DNA of 64,000 bases from Streptomyces sp. CB02366 (GCF_001905905.1 NZ_LIVT01000004.1:193970-257969), one strand, 5' to 3'. Numbered from the stretch's first letter, positions 8,998-16,882 are shown. Numbers and translations: made by a program. Notes: generated by a model from the letters alone, not told the origin.

Positions 8998-9900
8998 GTG
9001 GCGAACCGCCCTCCGGGCGCACCCGTCGTCCACGGCTTTCCGCATCTGGCCACGGTCCGCTCCGCCATCACCGCGCTCTACCGGCGGCTCTCCGCGGACG
9101 GCGTCCACGCCTACGCCACCAGCCTCGCCCCCGCCGACGCGGCCTTCGCCGACCAGGACGACCTCCATCTGGGAGCCCAACGGGTGGCACGCGCCCTGGT
9201 CCAGCACTTCCACCTGCCCGACGCCCGCCTGATCGTCGGCTTCCGGGCGATGGAGCACGCGGCGAGCGTGGAACTCACCGCGGGCCCCGAGTACTTCGTC
9301 GAGCTGAACGACCGCTTCCGCACCCATCGCCGGGACGTCGGGGCGGCGCTGGCGCACGAGGTCGCCCATGTGCTGCTGCACCGGCTCGGCCTGGAGTTCC
9401 CCGGCACCCGCGCCAACGAGATCCTGACCGACACGGTGACGGCCTATCTCGGAGCCGGGTGGCTGCTGTTGGACGCGTTCCGCGAGGACGCCGCCTCCCG
9501 CCAGAAGCTCGGCTACCTGACCCCGGAGGAGTTCGGGTACGTCCTGGCCAAACGGGCGTTCGCCTTCGGCGAGGACCCCTCCCCCTGGTTCACCAGCCCG
9601 CAGGCGTACACCGCGTACGCCGAGGGGCGGGAGCGGGCGGCGCGCGACCTGCGCCGGCCGCCGCTGTCCGCCGCCGGCTGGGCGGGCCGCCGCCGCTACG
9701 CCAAGGACCGGAGGTACGCCCGGGAGCACCCGGGGGCCGTTCCCGACCCGAGCGTTCCCTACGCCTTCGAGACCGGCGGCCCGGAGCTGCGGGTCTCCTT
9801 CCCCTGCCCCACCTGCCACCAGCGCATCCGGGTGCCCGTCCGGGGCCGGTTCGGCGCGCGGTGCGGTCTGTGCCGTACACACCTGGAGTGCGACACCTGA
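8998..9900 (+). CDS. Putative zinc metallopeptidase-like protein with C-terminal zinc ribbon
   Basis: A 300-residue protein of no family I can name. The middle carries HEVAH at 120-124 in a helix (AALAHEVAHVLLHRL), followed by Glu 141 in NEILTD. This is the HExxH...E arrangement of zincin metallopeptidases. The last 33 residues hold CPTC (270-273) and CGLC (289-292), a four-cysteine zinc ribbon. There is no signal peptide or membrane segment, so it is probably cytosolic. The start is GTG 8998, preceded by a GAGGGGGGGG ribosome binding site. The ankyrin gene follows by 38 bp. Peptidase activity is inferred from the motif only; the family may be a structural zincin. Confidence 0.8.
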   Translation: MANRPPGAPVVHGFPHLATVRSAITALYRRLSADGVHAYATSLAPADAAFADQDDLHLGAQRVARALVQHFHLPDARLIVGFRAMEHAASVELTAGPEYFVELNDRFRTHRRDVGAALAHEVAHVLLHRLGLEFPGTRANEILTDTVTAYLGAGWLLLDAFREDAASRQKLGYLTPEEFGYVLAKRAFAFGEDPSPWFTSPQAYTAYAEGRERAARDLRRPPLSAAGWAGRRRYAKDRRYAREHPGAVPDPSVPYAFETGGPELRVSFPCPTCHQRIRVPVRGRFGARCGLCRTHLECDT

Positions 9901-9926
9901 GCGGGGGCGTCGTCGGCGGCCCACCG

Positions 9927-9932
9927 TAGGGT
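9927..9932 (+). promoter_or_regulatory. -10-like hexamer before ankyrin gene
   Basis: TAGGGT ends six bases before the ATG and there is no Shine-Dalgarno sequence, which suggests a leaderless transcript separate from the upstream gene. No good -35 element is visible. Confidence 0.45.
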
Positions 9933-9938
9933 CGAAGC

Positions 9939-10802
9939 ATGACGAACGAGCCGATCAGGGACGAACCAAGCCTGTTCGACGCGCTGTACGAGGATGAGGA
10001 CGCGGTCGTACGGGCACTGCGGGCGGGCGTGTCCGCCGAGGCGAGCGACGAGGAGGGCACGACCGCCCTCTACCTGGCCTCGGTCCAGGACCTCCCCGGG
10101 GCGGTGCGGCTGCTGCTCGCGGCGGGGGCGGACCCCGACCGGGCGAGCGGCCCCGAGGCGGGCGACCTTCCGCTGTGCGGGGCGGCGTGCGGCGGGCACA
10201 CCGAGGTGGTGCGGGCCCTCCTGTCCGCCGGGGCGCGGCCGGACCTGCGCGAGCAGTTCGGTTTCACGGCGCTGCGGTGGGCGGTCGGCCTGGGGCACGC
10301 CCCCACGGTGGAGGCGCTCCTGGCCGGGGGCGCGGACCCGCTGCTGCCGGGCCCGCAGGGCGAGGCGATGCTGGTGCTGGGCGCGCAGCGGGGGTCCGCC
10401 CGCACGGTGAGGGCGCTGCTCGCGCACGGCGCGGGGGCGAGGGGCCAGGAGGCCGTGGTCGCCCTGGCGCTGGCCGAGGCCCGGCGCATCGCCGCGCTCG
10501 ACCCGGAGCGGGAGTTGCGGCGGCGGCTGGAGGAGGGTTACGGCTCCGGCATCGAGACGGTGACGCGGCGGGAGCGGCGGGAGGGTGAGGAGACGATCGC
10601 CGTGGAGGTGCTCCGGGACGGGGTTCCGACGGCGGGCGTGGACCAGCACACGGGGCACGGCGAGGTCGCGGCCCTGCTGGAGGAGGCGGCGGGACCGCCC
10701 GCGACCGACCGCGCCCCACGGCCCGCGCGGGCGCCGTCCCCTCCGCCGCCCCGGCCTCTCACACCTCCCGTGCCGCCCGCGCCTCCCATGCCTCCCGGGT
10801 GA
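9939..10802 (+). CDS. Ankyrin-repeat protein
   Basis: A 287-residue cytosolic protein. Ankyrin repeats occupy about residues 10-165, seen as recurring patterns such as TTALYLASVQD...AVRLLLAAGADP, GHTEVVRALLSAGARP and GFTALRWAVGLGHAPTVEALLAGGADP. A charged helical section follows (about 175-215). The C terminus is an Arg/Pro-rich tail of low complexity (about 250-287). Ankyrin repeats mediate protein binding; the partner is unknown. The final 44 bases overlap the 3' end of the convergent acetyltransferase gene. The proline-rich tail is probably an accident of reading into that gene and may not be functional. Confidence 0.85.
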   Translation: MTNEPIRDEPSLFDALYEDEDAVVRALRAGVSAEASDEEGTTALYLASVQDLPGAVRLLLAAGADPDRASGPEAGDLPLCGAACGGHTEVVRALLSAGARPDLREQFGFTALRWAVGLGHAPTVEALLAGGADPLLPGPQGEAMLVLGAQRGSARTVRALLAHGAGARGQEAVVALALAEARRIAALDPERELRRRLEEGYGSGIETVTRRERREGEETIAVEVLRDGVPTAGVDQHTGHGEVAALLEEAAGPPATDRAPRPARAPSPPPPRPLTPPVPPAPPMPPG

Positions 10803-11331
10803 GTTCGTACTCGACCTCGCCGTGCTCGGAGCCCTCGACGGCCTCCGGCCAGTCCTCGGTGTAGGCGCGCAGGAAGGTCAGTCCCGTCTTCTCCATCACG
10901 CGGCGCGATCCCGTGTTGACCGCCATGGTGTTCGCGGTGACCCGCCGGACGCCGAGGTCGGCGAACCCCTTGTCCACCAGGGCCCGCGCGCCTTCGGTGG
11001 CGTATCCGCGGCCCCAGGCGGCGCGGTTCAGCCGGTAGCCCAGTTCGACGACGGCGGGGTCGTGGTCGTCCAGCGGCCGGAGTTCCCACCAGCCCAGGAA
11101 CGCTCCGGTGTCCTGGCGCTGAGCGGCCCAGTAGCCGCGGGCGCCGGTGCACGGGTGGGTGTGGAGGAGTCTCGGCAGGACCCGGTCCCGGATGTCCTCG
11201 CGGCTCGTCGGCCGGCCCCCGTTGATGTACCGCATGACCTCGGGGTCGTTGTCGAGGGCGAAGAGATCGGGGGCGTCCTCGGGCGTGACCGGGCGCAGGA
11301 GGAGCCGGTCGGTCTTCAGGAAGGTGTGCAT
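10759..11331 (-). CDS. GNAT-family N-acetyltransferase (RimJ/RimL-like)
   Basis: A 190-residue acetyltransferase of the RimJ/RimL type, which transfers acetyl from acetyl-CoA to an amino group. The N terminus TDRLLLRPVTPEDAPDLFAL is typical of the subgroup. The CoA pyrophosphate-binding loop is in the segment RAAWGRGYATEGARALV (about residues 99-115). NTGSRRVMEKTGLTF (about 139-153) is the conserved C-terminal motif. The substrate cannot be read from sequence. Its 3' end overlaps the convergent ankyrin gene. Two direct copies of CCACCGGATA lie 34-59 bp before the start and could be a promoter or operator. Confidence 0.9.
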   Translation of the reverse strand: MHTFLKTDRLLLRPVTPEDAPDLFALDNDPEVMRYINGGRPTSREDIRDRVLPRLLHTHPCTGARGYWAAQRQDTGAFLGWWELRPLDDHDPAVVELGYRLNRAAWGRGYATEGARALVDKGFADLGVRRVTANTMAVNTGSRRVMEKTGLTFLRAYTEDWPEAVEGSEHGEVEYELTREAWEARAAREV

Positions 11332-11364
11332 GGGGCGATCCTCACCGCGGCCGACCGGGCCGTG

Positions 11365-11390
11365 CCACCGGATAACCGTTCCACCGGATA
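11365..11390. repeat. Direct repeat before acetyltransferase
   Basis: CCACCGGATA occurs at 11365-11374 and 11381-11390, a 16-bp period. On the minus strand this reads TATCCGGTGG twice, within 60 bp of the acetyltransferase start. It may be a tandem operator or duplicated promoter element. Confidence 0.45.
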
Positions 11391-11591
11391 TACGCGGCGC
11401 GCCGGGAGCCGCCCGCGGGGTCCGGCCCCGGACGGGCCGCCCCGGGGCGGCGGGTGAGGACGAGCGCCCCGCCGTCCGGTCCGTCCGGCGAGGAGGCGGC
11501 GGCCCCGCCCTCCGGCGGCCGACGCGCCCCTCCCGGGACGCGGGGCTCTGCCCCGTGCCCCGGCCCTCGCCCGCCGGACGGTGGGCGAGGC

Positions 11592-11616
11592 GGCCCGGCG
11601 GGAAGGGTGCCGGGCC
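11592..11616 (-). terminator. Terminator hairpin after DEAD-box helicase
   Basis: An 8-bp perfect stem (GGCCCGGC and complement) with a 9-base loop, 18 bp beyond the helicase stop codon. Confidence 0.45.
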
Positions 11617-11634
11617 CGCGGTGCGTGGGGGCCG

Positions 11635-13275
11635 TCAGGCCGCCCGGCGCCCCCGCGGCGCCGCACCCGGACGCGCGGCGCCGGCGGAGCGCCCCGCGCT
11701 TCCGGCCGAACGGCCCGTGCCCCCGGCCGAACGCCCTCCGGCGCCCGTGCCCGTGCCCGAACCCCGTCGTCCCCGTCCCCGGCTGCCGGAGCGCACCGCT
11801 CCGCCGCCCGAGGAGCCGGCCGCGCCGCCCGACCGCGTCCGCTGCTTCGGCGGAGTCGGCTGCGGCACCTCGATCACGACCGCGACGCCCGAGGGCTCGC
11901 GGGCCCCCGTGATCCGGCTCAGCTCCGCATCGCCCGACGTGACCCGCGTGGTGCGCGGCGCGATGCCCGCGTCCTGCATCAGTCGGGTCATCTCGCGCTT
12001 CTCCTCCGGCAGCACCAGCGTGACGACGCTGCCGGACTCCCCGGCGCGCGCCGTACGCCCACCGCGGTGGAGGTAGTCCTTGTGGTCGGTCGGCGGGTCC
12101 ACGTTGACGACCAGGTCGAGGTCGTCGACGTGGATGCCGCGGGCCGCGACGTTCGTCGCGACGAGCGCGGTGACCTGCCCGTTCTTGAACTGGTCCAGCG
12201 TCCGGTTGCGCTGCGGCTGCGAGCGCCCGCCGTGCAGCGCGGCCGCCCGCACACCGCTGGCGAGCAGCCGCTTGGCGAAGCGGTCGGCGGCGCGCTTGGT
12301 GTCGACGAACATGATCACCCGGCCCTCGCGGGCGGCGATCTTCGTGGCGACGGCCTTCTTGTCGGTCTCGTCGAGGACGTGGAGCACGTGGTGCTCCATC
12401 GTGGTGACCGCGCCGGCGGACGGGTCGACGGAGTGCACGACCGGGTCGGTGAGGAACATCTTCACCAGCCGGTCGATGTTCTTGTCCAGGGTCGCGGAGA
12501 ACAGCATCCGCTGGCCGTCCGGCTCGACCTGCTTGAGCAGGGCGACGACCTGCGGCATGAAGCCCATGTCGGCCATCTGGTCGGCCTCGTCGAGGACGGT
12601 GATGGAGACCTCGTCCAGACGGCAGTCGCCGCGCTCGATGAGGTCCTTGAGCCGGCCCGGGGTGGCGACGAGGACTTCGGCGCCGCGCCGCAGCGTGGCG
12701 GACTGCTTGGTGATCGACATGCCGCCGACGACGGTGGCGAGCCGCAGGTTCACGGCGGTCGCGTACGGGGTCAGCGCGTCGGTGACCTGCTGGGCCAGCT
12801 CACGGGTGGGCACGAGGACCATGGCGAGCGGAGCGCGCGGCTCGGCGCGGCGGCCGGCGGTGCGGGCCAGCAGCGCCAGGCCGAAGGCGAGCGTCTTGCC
12901 GGAGCCGGTGCGGCCCCGCCCGAGGATGTCCCGGCCGGCCAGCGAGTTCGGCAGGGTCGCGCCCTGGATGGGGAACGGCTCGGTGACGCCCTGCGCGGCG
13001 AGGGTCTTCAGCAGCGCGGCGGGCATGTCGAGGTCGGCGAAGGCGTCGACGGCGGGCAGCGCGGGGGTCACGGTCTCCGGCAGGGCGAATTCGCCCTGCG
13101 GCGGGGTGGCGCGACGACGGGCCGGGGGCTTGGAGCCGCCCTGGTTCCGGGAGCCGCCCTGGGCGCGGGAGCGGGGTGCGCCGCCCCGGCCGTTCGACGG
13201 GGTCTGGGTGCTCTGGCCGCGGCCGCGGGCCGGGCGGGAGCGGGGGGTGCGGTCCTGGCGTTCGGAGCTGGTCAT
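11635..13275 (-). CDS. DEAD-box ATP-dependent RNA helicase
   Basis: A 546-residue RNA helicase. A basic, low-complexity N-terminal tail (about 1-65) precedes the helicase core. The Q motif is near residue 100 (FPIQGATLPN), motif I is GRTGSGKT at 121-128, then PTRELAQQ, the Walker B VLDEAD, SATLD, and motif VI HRGGRTAR. The C-terminal 100 residues are Gly/Ser/Arg-rich, typical of RNA-binding tails. It unwinds structured RNA, consistent with its place directly downstream of a cold-shock gene on the same strand, although a strong hairpin separates them. The start is ATG 13275, with AGGAGG seven bases upstream. It is probably cold-induced, by analogy with CsdA-type helicases. Confidence 0.95.
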   Translation of the reverse strand: MTSSERQDRTPRSRPARGRGQSTQTPSNGRGGAPRSRAQGGSRNQGGSKPPARRRATPPQGEFALPETVTPALPAVDAFADLDMPAALLKTLAAQGVTEPFPIQGATLPNSLAGRDILGRGRTGSGKTLAFGLALLARTAGRRAEPRAPLAMVLVPTRELAQQVTDALTPYATAVNLRLATVVGGMSITKQSATLRRGAEVLVATPGRLKDLIERGDCRLDEVSITVLDEADQMADMGFMPQVVALLKQVEPDGQRMLFSATLDKNIDRLVKMFLTDPVVHSVDPSAGAVTTMEHHVLHVLDETDKKAVATKIAAREGRVIMFVDTKRAADRFAKRLLASGVRAAALHGGRSQPQRNRTLDQFKNGQVTALVATNVAARGIHVDDLDLVVNVDPPTDHKDYLHRGGRTARAGESGSVVTLVLPEEKREMTRLMQDAGIAPRTTRVTSGDAELSRITGAREPSGVAVVIEVPQPTPPKQRTRSGGAAGSSGGGAVRSGSRGRGRRGSGTGTGAGGRSAGGTGRSAGSAGRSAGAARPGAAPRGRRAA

Positions 13276-13419
13276 GCGGAATTGCCCTCCTGGGGGGATT
13301 CCTGGGCGACTGCCGAATGGGTTGACTGCGGGGTGTGCCGATCCGGCCGTCGTGTGCGCCCCCAGGATGTGCGCACGGAAACGGATGGGTGCAACGAGGT
13401 CGTTGCTCGGACAGCACAA

Positions 13420-13453
13420 ACCGGGGCCCGCACCGTGAGGTGCGGGCCCCGGT
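13420..13453 (-). terminator. Terminator hairpin after cold-shock gene
   Basis: Perfect 14-bp arms (ACCGGGGCCCGCAC and complement) around a 6-base loop, 22 bp past the stop of the cold-shock gene and before the helicase gene on the same strand. Read-through could link the two. Confidence 0.85.
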
Positions 13454-13475
13454 CAGCGAGGTACGCGTCCGGTGA

Positions 13476-13679
13476 TCAGACCGGGACGATGTTCTCGGCC
13501 TGCGGGCCCTTCTGGCCCTGCGTGACGTCGAAGGAGACCTTCTGGCCCTCCTGCAGCTCGCGGAAGCCGGAGGCGTTGATGTTGGAGTAGTGGGCGAAGA
13601 CGTCGGCGCCGCCGCCGTCCTGCTCGATGAAGCCGAAGCCCTTTTCCGAGTTGAACCACTTCACGGTGCCGGTGGCCAT
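13476..13679 (-). CDS. Cold-shock domain protein (CspA/ScoF type)
   Basis: A 67-residue OB-fold protein that binds single-stranded RNA or DNA and acts as an RNA chaperone. RNP1 is KGFGFI at residues 13-18 and RNP2 is VFAHY at 27-31. The whole protein is one cold-shock domain at the normal family length. The start is ATG 13679, with AGGAG upstream. An unusually A+T-rich leader of well over 100 bases lies upstream, with a stem-loop at 13779-13807. This fits post-transcriptional control of the type known for csp mRNAs. It is followed by a strong terminator. Confidence 0.97.
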   Translation of the reverse strand: MATGTVKWFNSEKGFGFIEQDGGGADVFAHYSNINASGFRELQEGQKVSFDVTQGQKGPQAENIVPV

Positions 13680-13972
13680 GTCATTCTCCTAAAACAGGTG
13701 CAGTGCCGGAAATCCGCACTTTACGAATTCCAAGTCGCCGCATTGAGCCCCATCCGGAGAAAGCCGGAAAACAATAAAGCGCCTGAGGAAGCATTCCCGT
13801 CAGGCGCACATAAAGTTCATGGGTACCAAAACTGCAACGCGGACAACACTACCACGTCCTCCCTCCCGGCGCAGGGGTACGCCACGCCGCCGGAGGGGAG
13901 ACTTCGCTGACCGGAGGGCGTAGGGAGGCGTCCCGGGGCGGGCGCGAACGGAGCCGGCCCGCCCCCGGCGCG
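13680..13972 (-). promoter_or_regulatory. A+T-rich leader and promoter region of the cold-shock gene
   Basis: A 293-bp gap before the cold-shock gene. The part from 13680 to about 13855 is far richer in A and T than its surroundings and includes a stem-loop. It probably holds the promoter and a long 5' untranslated leader. The rest, up to 13972, is ordinary G+C-rich spacer beyond the 3' end of the PPOX gene. I could not place a -10/-35 pair with confidence. Confidence 0.6.
13779..13807 (-). other. Stem-loop in cold-shock gene leader
   Basis: Perfect 8-bp arms GCGCCTGA and TCAGGCGC enclose a 13-base loop, about 100 bases before the cold-shock start codon. It may be part of a temperature-sensitive leader or the terminator of an upstream transcript. 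Confidence 0.5.
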
Positions 13973-14497
13973 TCAGGGCGCCTCGACCGCCGGGGCGTCG
14001 TCGCCGGTCCGCCGTACGGTGCGCAGGGGTCCGCCCGGCCGCCAGGACCGGATGACCAGCGCCTCCCCGTCGAGCCCGGTGCGGACCACTTCGGCCAGCT
14101 CCGCGCGGAAGAGGTGGAAGGGCTCCGGCGGAGCCGCCTCCTCGATGAAGCGGGCGATGACCGCCGGGTCGGTGATCTCCACGGCCCGGCCGCTGACACG
14201 CACGTCGCCGTCGTTCATCTCGGCGTCGGGGCCCGGGTTGGCCTGGAGCGCGAAGCGCGGATCGCGCCGCAGGTCCAGGGCCTTGCGGGAGTTCGGCATC
14301 ATGCCGAGCAGCAGCTCACCGAAGCGGAAGTCGGCCTCCAGGCCGGTGACCCGGGGCGAGCCGTCCTTGCGCAGGGTGGCGAGGACGTGGTGCTTGTAGA
14401 GGCGGAAGCGCCGCTGCACGGTGTCGGCGAAATCGGGTTCGGCGGCGGCGAAGCCGTCCCAGGAGACCGGTGCGGGCGTGGTCGGTGAAGACGTCAT
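13973..14497 (-). CDS. Pyridoxamine 5'-phosphate oxidase-family flavoprotein
   Basis: A 174-residue split-barrel protein of the PPOX superfamily, whose members bind FMN or F420. The segment HHVLATLRKDGSPRVTGLEA (about residues 36-55) is the conserved entry to the barrel. RKALDLRRDPRFALQ and DVRVSGRAVEI follow as in family members. The substrate is not predictable. The start is given as ATG 14497; a GTG at 14512 in the same frame is an alternative, and neither has a Shine-Dalgarno sequence. A perfect 10-bp inverted repeat at 14516-14540 abuts the start, so transcription is probably under a dedicated repressor or activator. Confidence 0.85.
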   Translation of the reverse strand: MTSSPTTPAPVSWDGFAAAEPDFADTVQRRFRLYKHHVLATLRKDGSPRVTGLEADFRFGELLLGMMPNSRKALDLRRDPRFALQANPGPDAEMNDGDVRVSGRAVEITDPAVIARFIEEAAPPEPFHLFRAELAEVVRTGLDGEALVIRSWRPGGPLRTVRRTGDDAPAVEAP

Positions 14498-14515
14498 GAC
14501 GCCATGGAACACCGG

Positions 14516-14540
14516 ATACCCGACATCTTCTGTCGGGTAT
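14516..14540. promoter_or_regulatory. Perfect palindrome, operator candidate
   Basis: ATACCCGACA and its exact complement TGTCGGGTAT flank a 5-base spacer. It lies 19 bp before ATG 14497, in the position of a promoter, which strongly suggests a dimeric regulator site. No regulator gene is adjacent. Confidence 0.6.
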
Positions 14541-14598
14541 GGCGGCGCGACCGGCGGACGGGCGCGCCGGGCCGCATGCCGTCACCGCCCCGCCGCCT

Positions 14599-15066
14599 TC
14601 AGCCCCGGTCCTCCGGAGCCGGCCGGGTGAGCCGCAGCATGACCTCGTCGTACTCCTCGTCGACGCGGCGGCTCTCCTCCACGAACCCCATCCGGGCGTA
14701 GAAGCTCCGGGCCCCGGTGTTCTTCTCGTACACGTCCAGGGCCAAGGAGCCGTGCAGCGCCGCCGCGTGTTCGACCAGGCGGCGGCCCACCCCGGTGCCC
14801 TGGGCCTCCGGGGCCACGAAGAGGCCGCCGATCTCGGCGTCCAGGAGGCCCAGGAGGGCCACCACCCGGCCGTCCGCCTCGGCGACCCAGTTCTCGGCGT
14901 GGACGAGATAGATCTCGCGCATCTTGCGGGCCCGCTCGCCCCCGCCCTCGCCGGGGATGAAGGGGTGGGCCGCACGGCCGGCACGGGACCAGACGTCCAC
15001 CGCGGCGTCCTCGTCGGCGGCGGTGTAACGGCGGATCACGGCGGGGGCGGAGACGTGTTCGGGCAT
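14599..15066 (-). CDS. GNAT-family N-acetyltransferase
   Basis: A 155-residue acetyltransferase. The acetyl-CoA loop is in the segment EAQGTGVGRRLVEHA (about residues 86-100). The C-terminal part, NTGARSFYARMGFVEESRR (about 115-133), is the typical beta6/alpha4 region. The protein resembles the YhhY/PhnO-like putative acetyltransferases; the substrate is unknown. The start is ATG 15066. It lies 66 bp downstream of the HutD gene on the same strand and could be co-transcribed with it. Confidence 0.9.
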   Translation of the reverse strand: MPEHVSAPAVIRRYTAADEDAAVDVWSRAGRAAHPFIPGEGGGERARKMREIYLVHAENWVAEADGRVVALLGLLDAEIGGLFVAPEAQGTGVGRRLVEHAAALHGSLALDVYEKNTGARSFYARMGFVEESRRVDEEYDEVMLRLTRPAPEDRG

Positions 15067-15132
15067 ACGGGCGACCGTATCCCGCGGCGGACGGTCCGTC
15101 AGCCGGATTTCTTTCCCGCGCCGCCCGGGCGG

Positions 15133-15696
15133 TCACATGTCCGCGAGTGTGATCAGCGCCGCCCGGCCCATCGTCCGCAGCACGCCGGGCGACGCCCCGG
15201 TCGCCAGCACGGCGTCGTAGCGGTCCAGCCGGACGCCCGCCCCCTCCAGCTCCGCGCCGTCGTCCAGGGAGACGGCCAGCACCGCGCCGCCCTCCGGGAG
15301 GAGCAGGCGGACCGTGCCGCAGACGACGGCGGTCTCCGCCCGCGTACGGTCCCTGCGGTACATGACGTTGAGGTTGAGGACCGGGCCGCCCAGCAGGAAG
15401 CCCTCGGTGGGCAGGTCGCCGGGGAAGCCGTGGGGCCACAGGGGCTCGTCCACGATGTGGTGCTCGCCGCCCACGACGAGGTCCATGCCCGCGCCCTCGA
15501 CCACGGTCAGGACGCGGTCCACGCCGGGGAAGACGGAGAACGGGCCGTCGGCGGTGACGTCCGCGAGGCTGACGCGCCAGTCGAAGGCGCCGGTCCCCGC
15601 CTCCGCGGGGCCGGCGGCGATCTCCCGGACGCTCCCGCCGCCGTTCTTCCAGGGGACGGGGGCGCGGTCGGCGGTGCGCAGGATGCGTACGGTCAT
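15133..15696 (-). CDS. HutD/Ves-family cupin protein
   Basis: A 187-residue bicupin of the HutD family. The diagnostic N terminus VPWKNGGGSVREIA lies at about residues 14-27, followed by WRVSLADV and FPGVDRVLTVVEG. HutD proteins accompany histidine utilisation in some bacteria, where a regulatory role binding formiminoglutamate has been proposed. Here no hut genes adjoin it, so the role is open. The start is ATG 15696 after a G-rich ribosome binding site. A GAC/CAC triplet repeat lies just upstream in the non-coding leader. Confidence 0.85.
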   Translation of the reverse strand: MTVRILRTADRAPVPWKNGGGSVREIAAGPAEAGTGAFDWRVSLADVTADGPFSVFPGVDRVLTVVEGAGMDLVVGGEHHIVDEPLWPHGFPGDLPTEGFLLGGPVLNLNVMYRRDRTRAETAVVCGTVRLLLPEGGAVLAVSLDDGAELEGAGVRLDRYDAVLATGASPGVLRTMGRAALITLADM

Positions 15697-15740
15697 GCGG
15701 TGGCCCCCCGTTCCGGCCCCGCCCCCGGGCCGGGTCGGGT

Positions 15741-15770
15741 CATGGTCGTCGTGATCGTCGTGGTCGTCGT
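15741..15770. repeat. GTCGTG-type triplet repeat
   Basis: A 30-bp run built of GTC and GTG triplets upstream of the HutD gene. On the minus strand it would encode alternating Asp/His, but no start codon links it to the HutD frame, so it is taken as non-coding microsatellite-like sequence. Confidence 0.5.
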
Positions 15771-15921
15771 GCGCGGCGGCTCCCGCGCCGCGCCGCCCGG
15801 ACCACGAGCGTAGGCCACCCGACGCGCCACCCCGGCCCCCCGGCCCATGGCGCCGGTTCGCTATCTTGATCGCCGCCGCCCCCACCGGCCCCGTTGCCCA
15901 CCCCCAGTGAAGGAGCCGGCC

Positions 15922-16836
15922 ATGGAGGCCGCCGCCGCCCCCGCGTGTTACCGCCACCCGTCCGCCGAGACGTATGTCCGCTGCACCCGTTGCGACCGCC
16001 ACATCTGCCCGGACTGCATGCGGGAGGCCCCGGTCGGCCACCAGTGCGTGGAGTGCGTGGAGGAGGGGCGGCGCTCGGTGCGGCGGGCCCGTACGGTCTT
16101 CGGCGGGGCGGTGTCCCGGGCGACGGCGCCGATGGTGACGTACGTGCTGATGGCGCTCAACGTGCTGGCCTACGTCGGCGAGGTGGTCCGGCCGGAGATC
16201 GTGGACCGGTTCGCGGTGCTCGGGGCGGCGCTCACCGGCCCGGACGGCGAGGTCTACTACTACCGGGGCGACACCTTCCCCGGGTACGAGCTGACGGGCG
16301 TCGCGGACGGCGAGTGGTACCGGCTGGTGACCGGGGCCTTCCTGCACATGCCGCCGGACGCCTCGTTCGGGGTGATGCACCTGGTGTTCAACATGTTCAC
16401 GCTGTGGAACATCGGCCGGGCCGTGGAGGGGCAGCTGGGCCGGGCCCGCTATCTGGCGCTGTACCTGCTGTCGGCGGTGGGCGGTTCGGTCCTGGTGTAC
16501 CTGCTGGCGCCGGACACCTCCACGGTCGGCGCCTCCGGTGCGGTCTTCGGGCTGGCCGCCGCGTACTGGGTCATCCACCGGCGGCTCGGCCACGACATGG
16601 CGGCGGTCAACCGCTTCATGGCCGGGTTCCTGATCTGGATGCTGATCTCGGCCGCGTTCACCTCGTGGCAGGGGCACCTGGGCGGGCTGCTGACCGGGGC
16701 GCTGGTGACGTCCGGGCTCGCCTTCGCGCCGGCGAAGCTGCGGGCGTGGCCGGTCCAGCTCGCGGGCGGGCTGGTGCTGCTGGGGCTGTTCGCGGTGGCG
16801 GTGGCGCTGAAGACCTCGGCGCTGACGGGCGGCTGA
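15922..16836 (+). CDS. Rhomboid-family intramembrane serine protease
   Basis: A 304-residue membrane protease that cleaves transmembrane substrates. A cytoplasmic N-terminal zinc-binding segment (about residues 9-45) has a B-box-like Cys/His pattern (CYRHP, CTRCDRHICPDC, HQCVEC). Six or more membrane helices follow from about residue 72. The catalytic dyad is Ser 205 in GASGAVFG and His 252 in GHLGG; HLVFNMFTLWNIG (about 153-165) is the conserved TM2 motif. The start was set at ATG 15922 because AGGAG precedes it. The substrate is unknown. It stands alone and ends in a hairpin. Confidence 0.93.
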   Translation: MEAAAAPACYRHPSAETYVRCTRCDRHICPDCMREAPVGHQCVECVEEGRRSVRRARTVFGGAVSRATAPMVTYVLMALNVLAYVGEVVRPEIVDRFAVLGAALTGPDGEVYYYRGDTFPGYELTGVADGEWYRLVTGAFLHMPPDASFGVMHLVFNMFTLWNIGRAVEGQLGRARYLALYLLSAVGGSVLVYLLAPDTSTVGASGAVFGLAAAYWVIHRRLGHDMAAVNRFMAGFLIWMLISAAFTSWQGHLGGLLTGALVTSGLAFAPAKLRAWPVQLAGGLVLLGLFAVAVALKTSALTGG

Positions 16837-16848
16837 GGACGGAGGGGC

Positions 16849-16882
16849 ACGGGCCCGGGGGAAGGTGTTCCGCCGGGCCCGT
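16849..16882 (+). terminator. Terminator hairpin after rhomboid gene
   Basis: 10-bp perfect arms (ACGGGCCCGG and complement) with a 14-base loop, starting 13 bp after the stop codon. Confidence 0.6.

Larger units (their letters stand above)
11332..11634. other. Intergenic region, acetyltransferase promoter and helicase terminator
   Basis: A 303-bp region between two minus-strand genes. It contains the direct repeat at 11365-11390 near the acetyltransferase start and the hairpin at 11592-11616 just beyond the helicase stop. The middle shows no gene with a family match. Confidence 0.6.

Noticed and set aside
15741..15770. His/Asp-rich metal-binding extension of HutD
   Set aside because: The frame is open, but no start codon lies upstream in it before an implausible distance, and a good ribosome binding site precedes the ATG at 15696.
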